In this document: piece after piece, positions 7,001-9,875 of the stretch
How the letters are laid out: every line of letters begins with the position of its first letter
Numbering within the stretch: position 1 is the first letter of the stretch
NCBI GenBank assembly: GCA_029335935.2
Contig: JARJMV020000148.1
Location: 1-9,875, forward strand
DNA: 9,875 nucleotides
Source of the DNA: a bacterium
Lineage (GTDB): Bacteria > Armatimonadota > Fimbriimonadia > Fimbriimonadales > GBS-DC
Direction of reading: 5' to 3'
Program-made: the position numbers and the translations under genes
The notes under the pieces: generated by a model
Database searches by the model: none
What the model was told of the DNA's origin: nothing
What the model saw: only the letters and a program-made list of their open reading frames with translations

Positions 7001-7897
7001 ATCGCCTAAGAAAGCGCCCAGAAACCACATGAACGCTTCGTTTGTCTCGGTTGGCAAACAGAGGCGCTTCTGCTGACGGGTGTAAAGCCATGTATCGGGG
7101 TGTACCTCGAACTCGCCGAACTGGTTGCGTCCCTTGTAGGGGCGCGCGAGCGTTATTTGAGGCAGGGGATAGGGCTTTCCGTCGTCAGGGATTTGCTTGG
7201 TTATCGCGATGTAGTCGCCAACTTTGAGGTCAGAGAGGTAGCGCCACTCCGTGCGGAATCGCCCGCTCTGCTTCCCCTCAGGCTTTTCATAGAGGAGCGC
7301 GTAAAAAGGATGGTTGAAGGTGGCTTTGAGGGTGCGTCCTGCCACTTTGACTTCAAACACAGCGCGCTGCCCCTTGTACGCGACGCCTCGTACCCGTTGC
7401 TTGACTAAGCGACGGGTCTGAGGATCCAGTGAGTAGACGACCTGTCCTGCCTTGATATCGGCAATCCGCACCGCGCCGTCTTCGGTGAAGACCATCGTGT
7501 CAGCCGTCAAGCAATCATATTGTGCCCCGACGCCCGCGAGGAACTTGCGCTCCCATTCGGGGATGCCCAAGCGGTCAAAAGTGCGCTTGATGTCTTCGGG
7601 CACTTCGTCCCAGCTGCGCCCTTGGCGGTCGGTGGGCTTGATGTAGTAGACAATCTCGTCGAAGTTCAGGCGCGACAGGTCGGGTCCCCAAGTGGGCATG
7701 GGCTTGCTCATGAAGATTTCGTAGGCTTGCAAGCGGAATTCGCGCATCCATTGGGGTTCGTTCTTCTGGTACGAGATTTCCTCGACCACGCGGCGCGTTA
7801 GACCGCGTTCCGTTTGGAACACCGGCTCGATATCGTCGTGGAAGCCGTACTTCTGCGTATAGTCCTGATCCAGGTTCAGAATATCCTGTTGTGCCAT
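4034..7897 (-). CDS. sufB: SufB, Fe-S cluster scaffold, interrupted by two inteins
   Basis: The 1287-codon frame encodes SufB, the scaffold that with SufC (and normally SufD) assembles Fe-S clusters in the cytosol. Exteins are residues 1-128, 540-707 and 1115-1287, joining to 469 residues, a usual SufB length. They rejoin conserved SufB text: GAQYD+SEVVYHN and EWVDGNLG+SRVTQKYPSV. The C-terminal core keeps C1197 (VECDALLL) and E1226 (GHEARVS), equivalent by my alignment to E. coli C405 and E434, implicated in sulfur transfer and cluster formation. The start follows AAGGAGG by 9 bases and lies 14 bases after the sufC stop. Both inteins must splice for function, since each breaks the conserved core. 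There is no sufD, sufS or sufU next to it; a terminator follows. Confidence 0.97.
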   Translation of the reverse strand: MAQQDILNLDQDYTQKYGFHDDIEPVFQTERGLTRRVVEEISYQKNEPQWMREFRLQAYEIFMSKPMPTWGPDLSRLNFDEIVYYIKPTDRQGRSWDEVPEDIKRTFDRLGIPEWERKFLAGVGAQYDCLTADTMVFTEDGAVRIADIKAGQVVYSLDPQTRRLVKQRVRGVAYKGQRAVFEVKVAGRTLKATFNHPFYALLYEKPEGKQSGRFRTEWRYLSDLKVGDYIAITKQIPDDGKPYPLPQITLARPYKGRNQFGEFEVHPDTWLYTRQQKRLCLPTETNEAFMWFLGAFLGDGGLGRKGKDKPKTIIDIAFPASQPEIRERLADVMCEAFNYRLRFGKDAYRVRVHSTPIAQLLEALGVDGNAYTKTVPNWVYGLPRSQKLAFLAGYIDANGGVQDTDTSNDVLLTSVNKPILEAMHRLALMCGLRVSNIYSFTSRSTYKGRTTERVGYRFLIMGDLTPLAEYSVKVQSNHTTRQYYHQYTSQHGSPLDAHTSEDIGFAPIESITYLGFEDTFDIEVEGVHNFVAEGIVVHNSEVVYHNLAKQWEEQGVIFVDTDTAVREYPDLVKEYFGTIIPPNDNKFAALNSAVWSGGSFVYVPAGVHVDIPLQAYFRINAKNAGQFERTLIIAEEGSFVHYVEGCTAPVYAEEALHSAVVEIIAKRGARVRYTTIQNWSKDVYNLVTKRAVAYGDAVMEWVDGNLGCVCAGELVYTEHGPVPIEQVKPGTRVWSFDETRKIWVLRPVVARKESGLQQVYEIRFSNGRTLRLTANHPLLSVHHDLTRPQKLGRYSLRWQPVASLHAGDWVVFPTHLLDAGQPYRFAQPSLRREFTGRNQYGAEYPIASHARLPIQLPEHTDEDICWLLGLWSAEGDYTIQQGRTGARYGRVGFSVPTTDRAYPRLVSLLTRYFGNSAIELRKDERYLRVNSLEFALWLQANGFQSGAKAKRVPAWVFTLPPAQQAAFIAGYVDGDGCAHGNRLSLKSANRALLEDVQQLALHCGVHASAIYTEPIEADINHTGRTQRYTAYRLSLSNIEPLLPHLTPALRASVGTPKKRVSYRRLRGFRATKLLTPEMGVARIVSIRPTLVAPTYDLEVAEAHSFVVNGMLVHNSRVTQKYPSVYLLEPGARGEILSVAFAGDGQHQDTGGKLVYAAPHTTGRITSKSISKGTGRASYRGLVQVLEGAHHAKCNVECDALLLDEDAKTDTYPYIEINEKEVTIGHEARVSKVSDEQIFYLQSRGLKKDEALTLIVSGFIEPLAKQLPMEYAVELNRLIELEMEGSVG
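4556..5776 (-). mobile_element. Intein 2 in SufB (407 residues) with LAGLIDADG endonuclease domain
   Basis: This in-frame insert covers residues C708-N1114. Splicing residues are all present: C708 (block A, CVCAGELVYTEHG), T773-x-x-H776 (block B, LTANHP), H1103 in the block F region (AEAHSFVVNG), H1113-N1114 at the end and S1115 as the +1 nucleophile, a class 1 intein. The endonuclease domain shows LLGLWSAEGD (867-876) and AGYVDGDGC (969-977); the first motif carries glutamate (E874) where aspartate is usual, which some active enzymes tolerate. Base composition resembles the host exteins. The insertion point is GNLG|SRVT of SufB. Boundaries are exact because the flanks rejoin the family consensus. 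Confidence 0.95.
6281..7513 (-). mobile_element. Intein 1 in SufB (411 residues) with LAGLIDADG endonuclease domain
   Basis: This insert covers residues C129-N539. It has C129 (CLTADTMVFTEDG), T193-x-x-H196 in block B (ATFNHPF), H528 in VEGVHNF, the terminal H538-N539 and S540 as +1 nucleophile, so splicing looks intact. The endonuclease motifs FLGAFLGDGG (D299) and LAGYIDANGG (D396) keep both acidic residues, so the homing endonuclease may still cut. The site is AQYD|SEVVYH of SufB. Several stretches of the DNA (for example 6421-6480 and 6661-6720) are below 50% GC, whereas extein stretches sampled ran about 58-68%, suggesting later arrival than intein 2; this is a spot estimate, not a full count. 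Confidence 0.96.
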
Positions 7898-7906
7898 AGT
7901 AGGATA

Positions 7907-7913
7907 CCTCCTT
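7907..7913 (-). promoter_or_regulatory. Shine-Dalgarno of sufB, overlapping the sufC stop
   Basis: Minus-strand AAGGAGG sits 9 bases before the sufB ATG and shares its first bases with the TAA stop of sufC (7914-7912), indicating coupled translation of the scaffold after its ATPase. Confidence 0.85.
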
Positions 7914-8682
7914 AGGGGGCAGTCGCGAGTTCGCCGCGCACCCAGTCGTAGCCCTTCTCTTCCAGTTGCACGGCAAGCTCGGCGTCGCCAGAGCGCACGA
8001 TGCGCCCCTCAACCATCACATGCACATAGTCGGGTGTGATATAGTTCAGAATGCGCTGGTAGTGCGTAATCACGAGGAACGACCGTTCGGGCGAGCGCAT
8101 CAGGTTCACACCATTCGAGACGATTTTGAGCGCGTCGATGTCCAGTCCAGAGTCGGTCTCGTCCAGCACGGCAAGCACTGGCTCCAGCAGCGACATCTGC
8201 ACGATTTCGAATCGCTTCTTCTCGCCGCCCGAGAAGCCCTCGTTCACGGGGCGACCCGCGAAGCTGGGGTCCATCTCCAATTTCTTCAAGTGTTGCAAGA
8301 GTATCCTGTAAAAATCGGTATATTTGACTTCGGTATCGAAGCGTCGCTGGTAGGCAAGTCGCATGAAGTTCGCGATGGTGACACCAGGCACTTCCATCGG
8401 GTATTGGAACGCAAGGAACAGCCCCAGTCGGGCGCGGTCGTCGGGTTCCATCTCCAAGATGTTCTCGCCGCGGAACAGCACCTCGCCGTCAGTTACTTCG
8501 TAGCCCGGATGCCCCGACAGCACTTTCGCCAGCGTCGACTTGCCCGAGCCGTTGGGTCCCATCAGCGCGTGAACCTCGCCTGCGTGAATGGTCAGGTTCA
8601 TCCCGCGCAGAATTGGCTCATCCTCGTCGGGCAGCTTCACCCACAGATTGCGCACTTCCAGTAAGGGCGTTTTCTCAGTCAC
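7912..8682 (-). CDS. sufC: SufC, ABC-type ATPase of Fe-S cluster assembly
   Basis: This 256-residue soluble ABC ATPase binds SufB (and SufD) and uses ATP to reshape the scaffold during cluster assembly. It has Walker [10 protein letters not shown] (42-50), Q-loop Q93 in AFQYP, the SufC-type signature FSGGEKKR (150-157), Walker B LAVLDE (170-175) followed by TDSGLD with D177, and switch H207. The LDETDSGLD text and the absence of membrane segments separate SufC from transporter ATPases. The start is GTG at 8682, 7 bases after AGGAGG (8690-8695). It is the first gene of a two-gene operon with sufB, 14 bases apart, under the palindrome-controlled promoter just upstream. Confidence 0.97.
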   Translation of the reverse strand: MTEKTPLLEVRNLWVKLPDEDEPILRGMNLTIHAGEVHALMGPNGSGKSTLAKVLSGHPGYEVTDGEVLFRGENILEMEPDDRARLGLFLAFQYPMEVPGVTIANFMRLAYQRRFDTEVKYTDFYRILLQHLKKLEMDPSFAGRPVNEGFSGGEKKRFEIVQMSLLEPVLAVLDETDSGLDIDALKIVSNGVNLMRSPERSFLVITHYQRILNYITPDYVHVMVEGRIVRSGDAELAVQLEEKGYDWVRGELATAP

Positions 8683-8701
8683 GGTATAGCCTCCTCAGAT
8701 G

Positions 8702-8716
8702 TTTAGCGTGGCTAAA
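8702..8716. promoter_or_regulatory. Palindromic operator at the sufCB promoter
   Basis: This is the same perfect palindrome, TTTAGCGTGGCTAAA, as at 2226-2240. It spans the predicted transcription start and touches the -10 box. With flanks, 24 bases (8701-8724) match 2225-2248 at all but one position. Such identity between two promoters more than 6 kb apart implies one regulator. Which protein binds is not visible here. Confidence 0.82.
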
Positions 8717-8745
8717 TAATACCCGATGGGGGGCAGGTTTGTCAA
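8716..8745 (-). promoter_or_regulatory. Promoter of sufCB
   Basis: On the minus strand a perfect -35 TTGACA (8745-8740) and -10 TATTAT (8721-8716) are separated by 18 bp. The start would fall near 8709 inside the palindrome, giving a leader of about 27 bases to the GTG start of sufC. A promoter this close to consensus with an operator on its start point is what one expects of a repressed gene. Confidence 0.88.
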
Positions 8746-8760
8746 GGGGGGTGGGGGTGT

Positions 8761-9875
8761 TCACAGCACGAAATGCCAGAAGACTGCTCCGTAGGTACGT
8801 TTGGGGGTGATTTCCACGCCTGCGGAGAAGCCGAGTCGTAGGCGTGCGCCAGCGAAGAGCGACCCGCCGCGCGGGGTCAGCACGCCCGACACGAACAGCG
8901 AGCCGTTCTTATCCGACCGCCAGAAATCGGTGGCAAGGGCAAGGCGGAAGTCGCGTCCTGCGCTGTAGATGGCGCCGATACGGAGGGTGGGCGCGAGCAG
9001 GTTGGGTGGATTCCCGAGCGTCTGACCCTCGAATCGAGCCTGTAGGTACTGGCGCACCATCCGAAACAGCGGTCGCTGCACCAACCCACCGCCGAAGTGT
9101 CCCGTGTTGAGCCAGAACACTCTCGGCGCGCCCAGCGCACGAACGAGTTTCTCAGTGTCTTCGGTGGGCACGACGATATCGAAGCGCGCGCCTATCACGA
9201 AGGTCTTCTCGCCATGTTCGGGTGTAAGCAGGTTGAGCGGCTCAACGGGCGCGAGCTCTTCGCGCAGGCGTTCGAGCGTGTAGCCCTCACGGCGCAGGCG
9301 CGCGCGCGCGCGGATGGCAAGCACCGAGTCCCACAGCACATGCGCCAAGTCTGCGCCGCCCAGGATCAACACCGCGCTATGGACGCGCGGCTCAGACGCC
9401 AGCGCCGTCGCGCCGAGGATTGCGCCCAGACTGATGCCTACCAGCGCAATCCGTTCAGGATCGGTTTCGGGTTGGCGTTGGAGCCAATCGAACGCGCGGC
9501 GCACATCCCAAGTGGCTTGCACTGCCGCCTCGCGCAGCAGTGGGATGTCGCCTGTGAGAATCATATCGCCGCTGCCGTGCCCTGACGGCGTGCGGTTCAT
9601 ATGGTAGGGCAAGGTCATCAGGAGCACGGCAATCCCGTGTCGTGCGAGTTCGCGCGCCAGCCCCATCTCCAGTTCGGGGCGGCGAATGCCCAAAGTGTGG
9701 AGCAAGACGACAGTGGGGAAGCGCCCTGCGCCTTCAGTCGGCACTAACCACCACGCATGCACTGTGTTGTTGGCGGGGTATGCGCTCTGAAGCGCGCTCG
9801 GGAACTCGACGCGGTACTCGGTGTAGCCCTCTTGACGCACGCCTGTCAGTAGGCGTGAGGGGAACACAGGGTCCA
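8761..9875 (-). CDS. Alpha/beta hydrolase with beta-rich C-terminal tail, N-terminus at window edge
   Basis: The frame stops at 8761 and is open to the right edge; a GTG at 9867 would give 368 residues, but codons upstream are also open, so the true start (perhaps with a signal peptide) may lie outside. Numbering from that GTG, the nucleophile elbow is GISLG with S146, the acid is D230 (GARFDIVVP) and the base H257 (NTGHFG), a full triad; VVLLHTLG at 53-60 carries the oxyanion strand. This matches dienelactone-hydrolase or prolyl-oligopeptidase-like esterases; the substrate is unknown. Residues about 283-368 do not look like hydrolase: they are short alternating hydrophobic strands (LRIGAIYSAG, FRLALATDF, SLFVSGVL, SLFAGARLRLG) ending in AVFWHFVL, reminiscent of an outer-membrane beta-barrel end. 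The stop lies 15 bases from the sufCB -35 box with no terminator hairpin seen. Confidence 0.85.
   Translation of the reverse strand, partial: DPVFPSRLLTGVRQEGYTEYRVEFPSALQSAYPANNTVHAWWLVPTEGAGRFPTVVLLHTLGIRRPELEMGLARELARHGIAVLLMTLPYHMNRTPSGHGSGDMILTGDIPLLREAAVQATWDVRRAFDWLQRQPETDPERIALVGISLGAILGATALASEPRVHSAVLILGGADLAHVLWDSVLAIRARARLRREGYTLERLREELAPVEPLNLLTPEHGEKTFVIGARFDIVVPTEDTEKLVRALGAPRVFWLNTGHFGGGLVQRPLFRMVRQYLQARFEGQTLGNPPNLLAPTLRIGAIYSAGRDFRLALATDFWRSDKNGSLFVSGVLTPRGGSLFAGARLRLGFSAGVEITPKRTYGAVFWHFVL

Noticed and set aside
9298..9312. A 15-base alternating GC run that could form Z-DNA
   Set aside because: It encodes an Arg-Ala-Arg-Ala stretch of the hydrolase, where such runs arise from codon choice; no regulatory setting.
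1..9875. CRISPR arrays, tRNA or rRNA genes, insertion sequences and phage genes
   Set aside because: I saw no regularly spaced repeats, cloverleaf-like sequence, terminal inverted repeats with a transposase, or phage proteins on either strand.

Overview
This window is a dense stretch of bacterial chromosome with every recognisable gene on the minus strand. The DNA is moderately GC-rich and carries ordinary sigma70-type promoters, AGGAGG ribosome sites and one clear intrinsic terminator. The gene set (DUF4058 protein, a Mec/CysM pair, a PspA/IM30 homologue, a lone pyrF, sufCB) does not look proteobacterial. It would fit a deep-branching, possibly thermophilic phylum such as Armatimonadota, Chloroflexota or Deinococcota, but the sequence alone does not settle this. 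A barrel-like C-terminus on the hydrolase hints at an outer membrane; that is inference.

Layout in the direction of transcription (right to left). A partial alpha/beta hydrolase enters at the right edge and stops at 8761. A near-consensus promoter with a perfect 15-bp palindrome at its start point then drives sufC and sufB (8682 to 4034), and a terminator at 3971-4007 closes that operon. The 1287-codon sufB encodes a normal 469-residue SufB interrupted by two complete inteins of 411 and 407 residues, each with a LAGLIDADG-type endonuclease domain. After a 262-base gap with only weak promoter-like elements come pyrF (3771-3103) and, under its own promoter, pspA (3039-2248). A second promoter with the same palindrome, abutting the pspA stop codon, drives cysM and an overlapping JAMM protease gene (mec). 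A DUF4058 gene follows 6 bases later and runs off the left edge.

The genes form a sulfur theme. CysM makes cysteine, probably from a protein thiocarboxylate matured by the JAMM protease. SufBC builds Fe-S clusters from sulfur taken from cysteine. The two operons share a 24-bp promoter/operator block with a single mismatch, centred on TTTAGC-N3-GCTAAA, so one transcription factor probably co-regulates cysteine supply and cluster assembly. That shared operator and the double-intein SufB are the most notable findings.
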